From: Serinibacter arcticus
GTDB lineage: Bacteria > Actinomycetota > Actinomycetes > Actinomycetales > Beutenbergiaceae
Direction of reading: 5' to 3'
Assembly (NCBI RefSeq): GCF_003121705.1
Contig: NZ_PYHR01000002.1
Coordinates: 2,480,001 to 2,544,000, forward strand
DNA length: 64,000 nt
Of the stretch, positions 36,743-44,880 are shown piece after piece. The notes under the pieces were generated by a model. It made no database searches. It saw nothing but the letters and a program-made list of their open reading frames with translations, and was not told the DNA's origin. A program made the position numbers and the translations under genes. Positions within the stretch are counted from its first letter, which is position 1; each line of letters begins with the position of its first letter.

Positions 36743-36826
36743 GCGCAAGTGGCGGAATAGGCAGACGCGCACGGTTCAGGTCCGTGTGTCCGAAAGGACG
36801 TGGGGGTTCAACTCCCCCCTTGCGCA
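36743..36826 (+). tRNA. tRNA-Leu (anticodon CAG)
   Basis: An 84-nt class II tRNA. Acceptor GCGCAAG pairs with CTTGCGC; anticodon stem CACGG/CCGTG encloses TTCAGGT with anticodon CAG; a long variable arm (TGTCCGAAAGGACG) and T-arm GGGGGTTCAACTCCCCC follow. The 3' CCA is not encoded. A terminator hairpin follows at 36834. Confidence 0.97.
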
Positions 36827-36833
36827 CGTCGTT

Positions 36834-36871
36834 CGAAGGCGGGATCCCGGTGAGTCGGGGTCCCGCCTTCG
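36834..36871 (+). terminator. Hairpin terminator after tRNA-Leu
   Basis: Arms CGAAGGCGGGATCCC (36834-36848) and GGGGTCCCGCCTTCG (36857-36871) pair almost perfectly with an 8-nt loop and are followed by GCGTTTCTC. It lies 8 bp after the tRNA and also faces the leftward small gene at 36894. Confidence 0.8.
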
Positions 36872-36893
36872 GCGTTTCTCGGGCGCTCCGCGG

Positions 36894-37205
36894 TCAGCGC
36901 GTCGCGATCTGGACGACTCCCTGCGCGATCACGAAGATCGCGATCGCGCCGCCGACGAGCAGCAGCGTCCAGGTCTGTCGGCTCTGCCGACGCTTCGTCT
37001 CGGTCTCGTGGGCGGCCTTCGCCGCCTCGGCGGCCACCTCCGGATCGACGTCGGACGACGTCGCGGCGGGCGCGTCGTCGTCGACCCACAGCTCCCAGCC
37101 CGCGGGCAGCGGCGGGAAGTCGGCGGGCGGGGTCCAGTCCGGCGTCGGGGTCCAGCCGCGCGGCGGCGTCGGCCAGCTGGGCGGCGGGTTGTAGCGAAGG
37201 GCCAT
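36894..37205 (-). CDS. Small membrane protein with Pro/Trp-rich N-terminus
   Basis: A 103-residue protein. The N-terminus repeats a Pro-Trp pattern (NPPPSWPTPPRGWTPTPDWTPPADFPPLPAGWELW), like the DUF2510-type cytoplasmic tails of actinobacterial membrane proteins. A charged helix follows (DPEVAAEAAKAAHETETKRRQ) and one transmembrane segment (WTLLLVGGAIAIFVIAQGVVQI) near the C-terminus. ATG 37205 begins the recognisable ALRYNPPPSWP sequence; GTG 37214 is possible. Function unknown. Confidence 0.75.
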   Translation of the reverse strand: MALRYNPPPSWPTPPRGWTPTPDWTPPADFPPLPAGWELWVDDDAPAATSSDVDPEVAAEAAKAAHETETKRRQSRQTWTLLLVGGAIAIFVIAQGVVQIATR

Positions 37206-37253
37206 GTCCAGCACCGTATCCCGGTCCGGCGACCACCCGATGGACGCGACCGC

Positions 37254-37484
37254 TCAGTCCCCGACCACGAACGCGTACCTGCCCTTGGTCTCGTCGGACG
37301 CGCCGTCGGTGAGGCCCAGGAACCAGCCCGCGTACTCCGACCAGGAGTGGCGCGCGAGGTAGGTGTTCTCGCGCTCGGCGTCGGGCTGCGCGTCACCCCA
37401 GTCGCTGTCGATCACGTAGCGCCCCGCGGCGATGAGCTCGCGGCAGTGCGCGACGGCGTCGTCGTTCACCTCGTACCTGGCCAT
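37254..37484 (-). CDS. Conserved small actinobacterial protein, unknown function
   Basis: A 76-residue soluble protein starting MARYEVNDDAVAHCRELIAAGRYVIDSDWG and ending DETKGRYAFVVGD. I recognise this as a conserved single-domain hypothetical of actinobacteria, with invariant-looking DSDWG, RHSW.EYA.W.LGL and TKGRYAF segments. No function is known to me. ATG 37484 is chosen since residues encoded upstream do not fit. Confidence 0.75.
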   Translation of the reverse strand: MARYEVNDDAVAHCRELIAAGRYVIDSDWGDAQPDAERENTYLARHSWSEYAGWFLGLTDGASDETKGRYAFVVGD

Positions 37485-37532
37485 GCCCGATGGTGCTCCC
37501 GGGCGGGGGTGGTTGGCCAGGGGCACGCCCGT

Positions 37533-37937
37533 TCAGTGCGGCCGGCGTGCCCAGGACTCGGCCGCCAGGGTGCGGAGCAGTCCGGCGTCGACGGCGTCGA
37601 GCTTCTTCACGTACAGGCAGGACCTGCCGAGGGTGTGGGGCCCGAGCTCCGCGAGGCGGGGGTCAGGGTCCTCGCCGTCGGTGAGGCCGTAGATCGTCAG
37701 GGCGGTGCTGCGCGGGGAAAAGCCCAGCCAGAACCAGTCGTTGGTGCCGCTGGAGGTCGTCACGGGGTAGGAGCCGAAGCCGACCATGGTCGGCCCCCAC
37801 ATCCGCGGCTCCTCGCCCGTGACCTCGCGCAGCAGGGCGAGCAGCGACCGGGCGTCGGCCCGGCGTCGGTCGTTGGGGACGGCGGCGACGAACGCGTCGA
37901 CGTCGACGTCGGACGGCCGCGTCCTCGGGCCGCTCAC
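37533..37937 (-). CDS. DUF1801 domain-containing protein
   Basis: A 134-residue soluble protein. The DUF1801 fold is indicated by RADARSLLALLREVTGEEPRMWGPTMVGFG and GLSPRS-like FSPRSTALTIYGL, and by the C-terminal GRSCLYVKKLDAVDAGLLRTL. Relatives include IscU-like/YdhG proteins of unknown role. GTG 37937 overlaps the upstream gene's stop as GTGA, so the two are cotranscribed. Confidence 0.85.
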   Translation of the reverse strand: MSGPRTRPSDVDVDAFVAAVPNDRRRADARSLLALLREVTGEEPRMWGPTMVGFGSYPVTTSSGTNDWFWLGFSPRSTALTIYGLTDGEDPDPRLAELGPHTLGRSCLYVKKLDAVDAGLLRTLAAESWARRPH

Positions 37938-38323
37938 CCCGCTCGCCCCGCGCCGCCGGACGGCGGCGCCTCGTCGGCCGTCGGGGTGAACGGCACCGAC
38001 TCGCCGTCGGCGTCCAGGATGCTCTCCACCCGCTCGACCTTGGCGGTGAGCTGGCCGGTGTGCCCGGGGCGGATGTCGGCCTTCATCACGAGGCTCACCC
38101 GCGAGCCGTAGGCGGCGACGGCGTCGGTCGCGGCCTTGATGACGGCGAGGCACTCGTCCCACTCGCCCTCGAGCGTGGTGAACATCGACTCGAGGCGGTA
38201 CGGAAGGCCGGAGGCCCGGACCACCCGGAGGGCGGCGGCGACCGCGGGCGCGACCGACCCGTCCTCGCCGTCGAGCGGCACCTCGCCTGAACCGGACGGG
38301 GCCACGGAGAACGCGATCAGCAT
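37934..38323 (-). CDS. Thiamine-binding (MTH1187/YkoF-like) protein
   Basis: A 129-residue protein of the thiamine-binding/MTH1187 family: MLIAFSVAPSGSGE, then VRASGLPYRLESMFTTLEGEWDECLAVIKAATDAV and SRVSLVMKADIRPGH. These small ferredoxin-like-fold proteins bind thiamine or related ligands and form oligomers; the exact role here is inferred only from the family. ATG 38323. Translationally coupled to the downstream DUF1801 gene. Confidence 0.85.
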   Translation of the reverse strand: MLIAFSVAPSGSGEVPLDGEDGSVAPAVAAALRVVRASGLPYRLESMFTTLEGEWDECLAVIKAATDAVAAYGSRVSLVMKADIRPGHTGQLTAKVERVESILDADGESVPFTPTADEAPPSGGAGRAG

Positions 38324-38404
38324 GGCGCCCACGGTAGCCCCGACCACCGACACCGGTGGCGCCCGGGTGGGGGGCGCCGCTCCGTGCCGGCGGGGGAGAC
38401 GACG

Positions 38405-38439
38405 CGGCCCCCGCATCGCTCGAGGAGCGCGGCGGGGGC
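38405..38439. terminator. Hairpin with 9-bp arms
   Basis: GGCCCCCGC (38405-38413) and GCGGGGGCC (38431-38439) form a strong stem with a 17-nt loop, followed on the + strand by TTGTCC. No + strand gene ends here, so it may insulate the regions on either side or be left over from a lost gene. Confidence 0.5.
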
Positions 38440-38559
38440 CTTGTCCGTGCCTGCGCCGTGAGGGCGGCTGCGAGGCACGCCGTCGGTCACCGGCAGGGGG
38501 GCGTCACGGGACCGACGGTGCACCACCGGGCGGTCGGGGGACCGCCGTCGGTGGTACGT

Positions 38560-38783
38560 GGTTCAGTTTAGAACTACCGATCGGTCGGTGTGTTGTGGCG
38601 GTCCCGGTGTGAGGTCGGCGCGCGAGCCTCTCCGCGAAGGGTCGAACACCCGACCAGCCGCGCAACTCCGCGGAGTTCGCGACCGAACCCCGCGCTCGGG
38701 TGTGACCAGGACCTCACGCAACTTTGAGCAAAAGAGAGGACGTATGCGCCGCCCCGCCGCCACGACAGCCCCTGATGCACCGG
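38560..38783 (+). other. Orphan promoter/leader with a start codon but no gene body
   Basis: ACCGATCGGTCGGT (38576-38589) is a TetR-operator-like palindrome beside TTTAGAAC, a possible -10. A leader follows with several inverted repeats: GTGAGGTC (38609-) with GACCTCAC (38709-38717), ACACCCGA with TCGGGTGT, and a perfect AACTCCGCGGAGTT. It ends in AGAGAGGACGT and ATG 38744, a good ribosome-binding site and start. Only ~35 codons follow (MRRPAATTAPDAPV...), the last ones antisense to the araC-type gene end. It looks like the 5' end of a gene whose body was lost. Confidence 0.4.
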
Positions 38784-39665
38784 TCAGACGCGGTAGCGCG
38801 CGGCCAGCTGCCCCGGCGTCATCCCGGTCGCGGCGCGGAGGTCGCGGGTGAAGTGGGCCTGGTCGGCGTACCCCAGCGAGGAGGCGACGTCCGCGAGCGA
38901 CGGCGGAGCCTCGCCGTCCGGCGTCCCCGTCCGCGTCCCCGTCCCCGTCGCCCCGCCGCGCAGGACCCCGACCGCCTCGTGCAGCCGACGTCGCTGGATC
39001 AGCCACTTCGGCCCGAGCCCGATCCGCCGCTGGCAGAGCCGCTGCAACCCTCGCTCGGTGAGGTCGAACCGCTCGCGGATCTGCTCGACGCGCAGCACCT
39101 CGGGCGTCGTCTCGACCCACTCCACCAGCGCGTTGACCAGGCGCCCCTCCTCGTCCACGGGCAGCGCCGGGGCGAGCAGCTCGCGCGCGGCCTCCGCCGC
39201 CTCCCGGTGCACCGCCGGGTCGGTGGCGGCCGCGCCGGACGCACCCAGCAGCGCGCGCACCCGGGCGGTGAACACCGCCCCGCGGGAGCCGAGGATGTCG
39301 GCGAGCTCCGCCGTCGTGCCCCGCCACGCGTCCATCGGCGCGCCCGTGAGCAACGAGCCGGCCGCGGGCTGGAGCGCGAGGCCGAACGCCCAGCCGTCGC
39401 CGGTCAGCGTGGTGCGGGAGAGCCCGGGGTCGACGCCGTAGAAGCGGGCGTAGTGGGGCGCCACCACCACGAGGCAGACCGGGTAGCGCAGCACCTCCTG
39501 GACGCGCGCCTCGCCGTCGGGCACGGACCAGACCGGGATCCAGAACCAGCGCACGAGGTCCGCGAGGTCGGGCTGGGCGGGCAGACGCGCGATCGCGTGC
39601 GACGTGTCGGCGGGGTCGACGAGGTGCGCGCGGGCGATCGGGCTGTCGGGTTTCATCAAGACCAT
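38784..39665 (-). CDS. AraC-family transcriptional regulator
   Basis: A 293-residue regulator. An N-terminal sensor-like domain (~25-180; LADLVRWFWIPVWSV...VCLVVVAPHYARFYGVDPGLSRTTL) resembles DUF6597-type AraC proteins. The C-terminal ~100 residues carry two HTHs: IRERFDLTERGLQRLCQRRIGLGPKWLIQRRRL and LADVASSLGYADQAHFTRDLRAATGMTPGQLA. A Gly/Thr-rich insertion (GGATGTGTRTGTPDGE) splits the domain between the HTHs. It diverges from the maleylpyruvate isomerase-like gene with 29 bp between starts, suggesting it controls that gene. Confidence 0.92.
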   Translation of the reverse strand: MVLMKPDSPIARAHLVDPADTSHAIARLPAQPDLADLVRWFWIPVWSVPDGEARVQEVLRYPVCLVVVAPHYARFYGVDPGLSRTTLTGDGWAFGLALQPAAGSLLTGAPMDAWRGTTAELADILGSRGAVFTARVRALLGASGAAATDPAVHREAAEAARELLAPALPVDEEGRLVNALVEWVETTPEVLRVEQIRERFDLTERGLQRLCQRRIGLGPKWLIQRRRLHEAVGVLRGGATGTGTRTGTPDGEAPPSLADVASSLGYADQAHFTRDLRAATGMTPGQLAARYRV

Positions 39666-39694
39666 CGTGGCGCAGCGGTCCTAGCGTGGCGGCC

Positions 39695-40267
39695 ATGGAG
39701 ACCACCGAGACCGATGTGACCACCGCCTACGCCCAGGCCGACGAGCGGCTGCGTGCCGTGCTCGCCGAGGTGCCCGACTGGAGCGCAGCCTCGCCGTGCG
39801 AGGGCTGGGAGGCGCGCGACGTCGTCGCGCACCTCGTCGAGACCCAGCGCCAGTTCCTGGGCTCCCACCTGGACCTCGGGGACGACGGTGGGGTGGCCGA
39901 CGGCGAGGGCGCGCCGCTCACCGACCCGGCCGCCGCGTGGGCGGCGCACGCCGACCGCGTGCGGGAGGCGCTCGCCGAGCCGTCCTTCGCCGCGACCACC
40001 TATGACGGGTTCTTCGGCCCGACGACGGTCGGCGAGACCCTGCTGACGTTCTACGTCTTCGACATGGTGGCGCACCGCTGGGACGTCGCGCGCGCGGCGG
40101 GGATCGAGGCGCCGTTCAGCGACGCCGAGCTCGACCTGCTCGAGCGGTCCACCGCCGTGATGGGGGAGAGCATCCGGATGGAGGGGATCTGCGGGCCGGC
40201 GGTGGAGGTGGCCGCGGGGGCCGACCGCGCGACGCGGGTCCTGGGGTACCTGGGGCGGCGGGCCTGA
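39695..40267 (+). CDS. TIGR03086/DinB-like mycothiol-dependent isomerase family protein
   Basis: A 190-residue four-helix-bundle protein of the maleylpyruvate isomerase/DinB superfamily with likely metal ligands in VVAHLVETQRQFL and DMVAHRWDVARAAG. Many such actinobacterial proteins are mycothiol-dependent; assignment of a specific reaction is not possible. ATG 39695 is preferred to GTG 39686. It lies divergent from the AraC regulator with a very short shared promoter region. Confidence 0.85.
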   Translation: METTETDVTTAYAQADERLRAVLAEVPDWSAASPCEGWEARDVVAHLVETQRQFLGSHLDLGDDGGVADGEGAPLTDPAAAWAAHADRVREALAEPSFAATTYDGFFGPTTVGETLLTFYVFDMVAHRWDVARAAGIEAPFSDAELDLLERSTAVMGESIRMEGICGPAVEVAAGADRATRVLGYLGRRA

Positions 40268-40312
40268 CGGTCCGGGCGGGCGGGTCACTCGCGGTGGCGC
40301 GAGAATGATGGC

Positions 40313-42196
40313 GTGACCTCCCATCCGCCGACGCCGCAGGACGCCGGCGGAGCTCCCGCCGGGACGACCCTGGCCGTCGTCGGCACGGGGGTCCGCGGGA
40401 CCCAGCTGCTGCTGCGTCTCGGGCGCCTCCTCGCGGACGAGGGTGCGCCGCTCGAGCTGCACGTCGTCGACCCGTTCGGGTTCGGCGCCGGCCGCACCTG
40501 GCGCACCGACCAGCCCGACGAGCTGCTGATGAACGGCCCGACCGAGTCGGTCTCGGCCTTCCGGCTCGGCGAGGGGCCCGATCTGGTCACCTGGCTCGAC
40601 GACGACGCGCCCGGTGAGCCCAGCCGTCGCGGCGAGTTCCCCTCCCGCAACGTCTACGGCCGCTACCTCGCGTGGGTGTTCGAACAGGCGCTCGCGGCGC
40701 TGCCCGCGCGCGTCGCGGTCCACCGCCACCGCGCGTGGGTGCGCTCGCTGCGGCCGACCGGCACCGGTGCCTACCGGCTCGGCCTCGAGGGCGGCGCGAC
40801 GGCGGAGGTGCGGGCCGACGTCGTCGTCCTCGCCCTGGGGTGGCTCGAGGCCGAGTCGCGCGACGGTGTCGTGGGCGGGCTGCCCCACGGCGCCACCTGG
40901 ATCGCGCCCGGCCACCCCGCCGAGCAGGACCTCGCGGCGATCCCCGACGGCGCCACGGTGCTCGCGCGCGGGCTGGGGATGAGCTTCTTCGACGCGCTGT
41001 CGCTGCTGACGATCGGTCGCGGCGGCCGGTTCGTGCCGCGGGCCGACGGCGAGGGCGAGGGCCTGGCCTACGAGGCGTCCGGACGTGAGCCGGTCGTGCA
41101 CGTCGGGACGCGGCGGGGAGTGCCGTTCCGGGCGAAGATCGGCGTCGCCGGGCCGCCTCCGGGCGACGGCGGGGCCCCGGCGCTCCCGCGACCCGGACCG
41201 CACCCGGCGCTGGAGGCGGTGCTCGGCGGCAGCGCCGCCCCGCTCACCGCGACCGACCGCCTGCTGGACGCCGTCCTCGCGGACGCCCGGGCCGCCGTCG
41301 CGACGGCCGGGGGAGACCCGGACGGCCTGACGTTCGAGGGGCTGGAGGCGCCCCTCGCCGGGCGGACCTGGGCGACCTGGGACGACGTCCACGCCGCGAC
41401 GCTGGACGAGCTCGAGCGCGACGTCGTCGAGACCCGGCGCGCCGCGACGTCACCGCTCAAGGCGGCCCACCGCTCGATCGGGGAGTCGCGCAAGCTCATC
41501 GCGCCGGTGCTCGAGCGGCGCGGCATCGACGCGTCGGCGTGGCCGGAGTACCAGCGGATCCTGCGCCTCGGCGCGATGCTCGCCGGCGGGCCGCCGCTCG
41601 AGCGTGCCGAGCAGCTGCTGGCGCTGGTGCGGGCCGGGGTGGTGCGGTTCACGGGGCCGGAGGTGGCGGTGGCGGCGGTGGCTGCGGTGGTGGAGGTGCC
41701 CGACGGCGGGGCGCCGGGTGTGCGCAACCCCCTCGCCGGTGGTGCAGAAACCCCTCGCCGGTGGTTGGCGGGCGACGGCGGGGGCGGGGTGCTCGAGGCT
41801 CGGTCGGCCCACGTGGTGGCCGCGGCCGGGGCGCCGCGCGCGTCGGTCCTGCTGGATGCCTGGATGCACGCGCCCAACCTCGCCACCACGGTCGACCCGC
41901 TGCTGCGGAGCCTGCTCGACGGCGGACTCGTGCGGGTGCACCGGGTCGTCGGCGTCGCCGGCACGGGGGACGCGGCGGGGGCGAGCGGTCCGCCGTCGGG
42001 CGCGATCGACGTCGACCCGCGCACCGGTGAGGTCCTCGACGCCGACGGCGCCCCTCAGCCGCGCCTGGTCGCGCTCGGCATCCCGACCGAGGGCGCCCGC
42101 GCCTTCACGATCCTCAGCCCGTATCCGGGCGTCGACGAGCGCGCGATCGACGAGTGCGAGCGCGCCGCGGCCCACGTGGCGGCCCTCCTGCCGTGA
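40313..42196 (+). CDS. FAD/NAD(P)-binding protein (PF13454-type)
   Basis: A 627-residue flavoprotein. The N-terminal Rossmann motif is AVVGTGVRGTQLLLRL (~22-38), followed by VDPFGFGAGRTWRTDQPDELLMNGPTESVSAF, the hallmark of the FAD-NAD(P)-binding family related to HI0933/lysine N-hydroxylase-like proteins. A second motif VLALGWLEAESRDG and late GIPTEGARAFTILSPYPGVD complete the fold. Substrate unknown. Odd feature: residues ~472-486 (NPLAGGAETPRRWLAG) are encoded by a dispersed 26-bp repeat (41743-41768) also found in an intergenic region at 53706-53731. Start GTG 40313. Confidence 0.85.
   Translation: MTSHPPTPQDAGGAPAGTTLAVVGTGVRGTQLLLRLGRLLADEGAPLELHVVDPFGFGAGRTWRTDQPDELLMNGPTESVSAFRLGEGPDLVTWLDDDAPGEPSRRGEFPSRNVYGRYLAWVFEQALAALPARVAVHRHRAWVRSLRPTGTGAYRLGLEGGATAEVRADVVVLALGWLEAESRDGVVGGLPHGATWIAPGHPAEQDLAAIPDGATVLARGLGMSFFDALSLLTIGRGGRFVPRADGEGEGLAYEASGREPVVHVGTRRGVPFRAKIGVAGPPPGDGGAPALPRPGPHPALEAVLGGSAAPLTATDRLLDAVLADARAAVATAGGDPDGLTFEGLEAPLAGRTWATWDDVHAATLDELERDVVETRRAATSPLKAAHRSIGESRKLIAPVLERRGIDASAWPEYQRILRLGAMLAGGPPLERAEQLLALVRAGVVRFTGPEVAVAAVAAVVEVPDGGAPGVRNPLAGGAETPRRWLAGDGGGGVLEARSAHVVAAAGAPRASVLLDAWMHAPNLATTVDPLLRSLLDGGLVRVHRVVGVAGTGDAAGASGPPSGAIDVDPRTGEVLDADGAPQPRLVALGIPTEGARAFTILSPYPGVDERAIDECERAAAHVAALLP
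41729..41768. repeat. Dispersed repeat unit inside a coding sequence
   Basis: CCCCTCGCCGGTGG occurs at 41729-41742 and 41751-41764 (22-bp period). The 26 bp at 41743-41768 are the reverse complement, with one mismatch, of intergenic 53706-53731 (contains GGCGAGGGGTTTCTGCA). The reading frame of the flavoprotein gene is preserved through it. Confidence 0.75.
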
Positions 42197-42207
42197 CCCC
42201 GCGGCGC

Positions 42208-42266
42208 CGTTGCGCGCACCGGTGGTCGCCTGGCGCCGGCTGAAGCGACCACCGGTGCGCGCAACG
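42208..42266. repeat. Perfect 22-bp inverted repeat between convergent genes
   Basis: Arms 42208-42229 (begins CGTTGCGCGCACCGGTGGTC) and 42245-42266 are exact reverse complements with a 15-nt loop. It lies 12 bp after the flavoprotein stop and 32 bp before the GH31 stop, so it may terminate both. The same 22-bp left arm and 15-nt loop length recur at 53754-53812. No T-run follows. Confidence 0.85.
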
Positions 42267-42297
42267 CGGGCGCCACCGAGCCGGCGTCACCAGGCCG

Positions 42298-44820
42298 TCA
42301 CCAGGCGGAGCGGGCCGCCGCCACCTCCACCAGGGCGTCGCGCAGCGGGACAGGCAACGGCACCGTCGCCAGCTCCTGCACCAGCGCCAGCCCCTCCAGC
42401 GTCCGGACGGCGTGCCACGCGCGCTCCTTGTCGACGAACGCGATCTCCGCGGCCTCGAGCAGCCCGAACGCGTCGGCGACGACGTCGCGCTCGATCGCCC
42501 GCGCGCCCGTCACCGTCAGCACGAACCCGGCGTCGAGGTCGAGCCGCCCGAGGTCGAGGCGGAGCGCCGGCGCGAGCAGCTCGCCGGCCACGGGCCCGGC
42601 CACGGCCTCCCCGCCGACCGGGTCCTGCACGACGGCGCGCACCTCGCCGTCGACCTCGAGCTCCACGCCGCCGACCGACGCGACGCCGGCCAGGTCGACC
42701 AGAACGCCGCGCGGGCCCGCCCCCGTGGCCGGACCACCGACCCGGGTGAGCGTCAGCTCGAGGCGCGCTCCGCCGTCGTCGTCGGTGGACAGCGTCTGCC
42801 GGATCTCGGTCACCTCCGCCTCGGGGGCGGCCGAGCCGTCGTCCTCCACGAGCCGCGAGACACCCGTCCCCGGGATCACGCGCAGCGCGAGCGTGTCGGG
42901 CCGCGCAGCGGCGTCGGCCAGCGGGTCCGCGGCGAGCGGCAGCACGGCGCCGCCGCGCGCGAGCACCGGGTACCGCTCGAGGGGGCGGTGCAGGCGAACG
43001 GTGCGGCCGCCGTCGTACCGGGCACCGGTGACCAGGTCGGTCCACGACCCCTCCGGCAGCCACGCGTCCACGGACGCGAGGTGCGAGGTGGGCTCCTCCG
43101 GCGTCGTGATCGGCGCGAGCAGCAGGTGCTCGCCGATCATCGCCTGGTTGGGGACGCGGAAGGCCTCGGGGGTGCGCGGGTGGTCGTGGTACATCGGGCG
43201 CACGACGGCGATCGCGTCCGTGTGCGCGGCCCAGGCGGCCGTGTAGAGGACCGGGATCAGGGCGTGGCGCAGCCGGAGGTAGCGGCCCATGATCGCCTCG
43301 GCGCGCGGCCCGAAGGTCCACGGCTCCTTCGACGTGAAGGCGCTCGCGGAGGAGTGCAGGCGGTTGATCGGTGAGAAGACGCCGAGCTGCACCCAGCGCG
43401 TGGCCAGCTCGACGTCGCGCGCGCCGAACATGTGACCGCCGACGTCGTGGCTCCACCACGTGTAACCGACGTTGGCCGCCGTCGCGGTGAAGTAGGGCTG
43501 GAAGTCGAGCGAGGCCCACGTGATGATCGTGTCGCCCGAGAAGCCGACCGGGTAGCGGTGGCTGCCGAGGCCCGCGTAGCGCGAGAACGTCAGCGGGCGG
43601 CGGCCCTGGCGCGCGGAGTCGGTGAAGTGGATGTGGTTGAGCATCCAGAGCGGGTCGAGGCCGGGGATCGCCGTCGTGCCGCCCGACTGCCAGTCGAGCC
43701 ACCAGAAGTCGACCCCCTCCTCCTCGAGCGGGTGGTGCAGCAGGCGCAGGTAGGCGTCCACGAACTCGCGGGAGGCGACGTCGAACGCGACGCCGACGCC
43801 CGAGGCCGGGTCGATCCCCAGCGCCTGGGCCATCGCGGGGTAGGCGTCCTCGTGGCGACGCACGCCGTCGGCCGGGTGGGTGTTGAGCGTGACGGCGAGC
43901 CCGCGCTCGTGCAGCGCGTCGAGGAAGCGCGACGGCTCGGGGAACAGGTCGCGGTTCCACGTGTAGCCGGTCCAGCCGGTGCCGATCTCGGGGTCGACGT
44001 CCGTGAGGTGCCAGTCCATGTCGATGACGGCGACCGACAGCGGGATCGCCTCGTCGCGGAAGCGGTCCATCAGCTCGAGGTAGGTGGTCTCGGTGTAGGG
44101 CCAGTAGCGGCTCCACCAGTTGCCGAGGGTGTACCGGGGGATCAGCGGGGTCGGGCCGGTGAGGTGGTGGTAGTCGCGCAGCGCGGCGGCGAAGTCGCGG
44201 CCGTGGGCGAAGAGGTAGAGGTCGTGGGAGGCGTGGTCTGCCTGGGCGGGCGAGGCGGGGCGCGGGGCGACCCAGCCGTCCGCGTCCAGGAGCACGGAGG
44301 AGGAGTCGTCGAGGACGGCGAACCCGTAGGTCGCGAGGATGCCCTGCTCCAGCTCGGTGGCGCCGTCGACCTCGTCGAGCGTGCGCGCGGTGCCCAGCAG
44401 GTTGCCCCGGTGCGGGAGGTCCTGCGGATAGGTCTGGCCGAAGCGCCACGCGGAGTAGTGCGCGTCGGAGGCGTCCTTGAGCAGCGTGACCGACAGGCTC
44501 GAGGAGGTGAACGGGCCGCCGGCGTAGTGGAGGTGCAGGTGCTCGGTGACGATCTCGAGGCGCTCGTCGGCACCCTCGCCCGACCGCGTCACCGTGAAGG
44601 GCGGCACCTCGAAGGCCCGGTCGACGACGGCCTGCGTGCGCTCGTCGACGAACTCGCCGGTGGGGGAGTGCTCGAGGCGCAGCAGGCGGCTGGTCAGCAC
44701 CGTGAAGCGGACGTGGTGACCGGTGACGACGGCGGAGGGGTCGGCGGGCGCGGGACGCCCGTCGGAGAGGCTGAACACGAGGGACTCCCTGGGGGACGAC
44801 GGCGATGGCGCGGGCTCCAC
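42298..44820 (-). CDS. Glycoside hydrolase family 31 protein
   Basis: An 840-residue cytoplasmic retaining alpha-glycosidase. An N-terminal beta-sandwich leads to the (beta/alpha)8 barrel beginning PRYTLGNWWSRYWPYTETTYLELMDRF. The predicted nucleophile is Asp376 in FWWLDWQSGG and acid/base Asp430 in VGFSGDTIITWASL; HDVGGHM lies between barrel and C-terminal domains. The WWLDWQ form differs from the WxDMNE of classical alpha-glucosidases/xylosidases and is seen in subgroups acting on alpha-galactosides or alpha-GalNAc, so specificity should not be assumed. No signal peptide. Start GTG 44820. No transporter beside it. Confidence 0.88.
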   Translation of the reverse strand: MEPAPSPSSPRESLVFSLSDGRPAPADPSAVVTGHHVRFTVLTSRLLRLEHSPTGEFVDERTQAVVDRAFEVPPFTVTRSGEGADERLEIVTEHLHLHYAGGPFTSSSLSVTLLKDASDAHYSAWRFGQTYPQDLPHRGNLLGTARTLDEVDGATELEQGILATYGFAVLDDSSSVLLDADGWVAPRPASPAQADHASHDLYLFAHGRDFAAALRDYHHLTGPTPLIPRYTLGNWWSRYWPYTETTYLELMDRFRDEAIPLSVAVIDMDWHLTDVDPEIGTGWTGYTWNRDLFPEPSRFLDALHERGLAVTLNTHPADGVRRHEDAYPAMAQALGIDPASGVGVAFDVASREFVDAYLRLLHHPLEEEGVDFWWLDWQSGGTTAIPGLDPLWMLNHIHFTDSARQGRRPLTFSRYAGLGSHRYPVGFSGDTIITWASLDFQPYFTATAANVGYTWWSHDVGGHMFGARDVELATRWVQLGVFSPINRLHSSASAFTSKEPWTFGPRAEAIMGRYLRLRHALIPVLYTAAWAAHTDAIAVVRPMYHDHPRTPEAFRVPNQAMIGEHLLLAPITTPEEPTSHLASVDAWLPEGSWTDLVTGARYDGGRTVRLHRPLERYPVLARGGAVLPLAADPLADAAARPDTLALRVIPGTGVSRLVEDDGSAAPEAEVTEIRQTLSTDDDGGARLELTLTRVGGPATGAGPRGVLVDLAGVASVGGVELEVDGEVRAVVQDPVGGEAVAGPVAGELLAPALRLDLGRLDLDAGFVLTVTGARAIERDVVADAFGLLEAAEIAFVDKERAWHAVRTLEGLALVQELATVPLPVPLRDALVEVAAARSAW

Positions 44821-44880
44821 GCTAGTCGTCGCGGAGGGGTGGGCGGGAGGCGGCCGGGACGCCGGGGAGCGGTGGGGGCG

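Noticed and set aside
36743-36871. tRNA-Leu as an integration (att) site
   Set aside because: No integrase and no direct repeat of the tRNA 3' end was noticed downstream; the adjacent palindrome is explained as a terminator.
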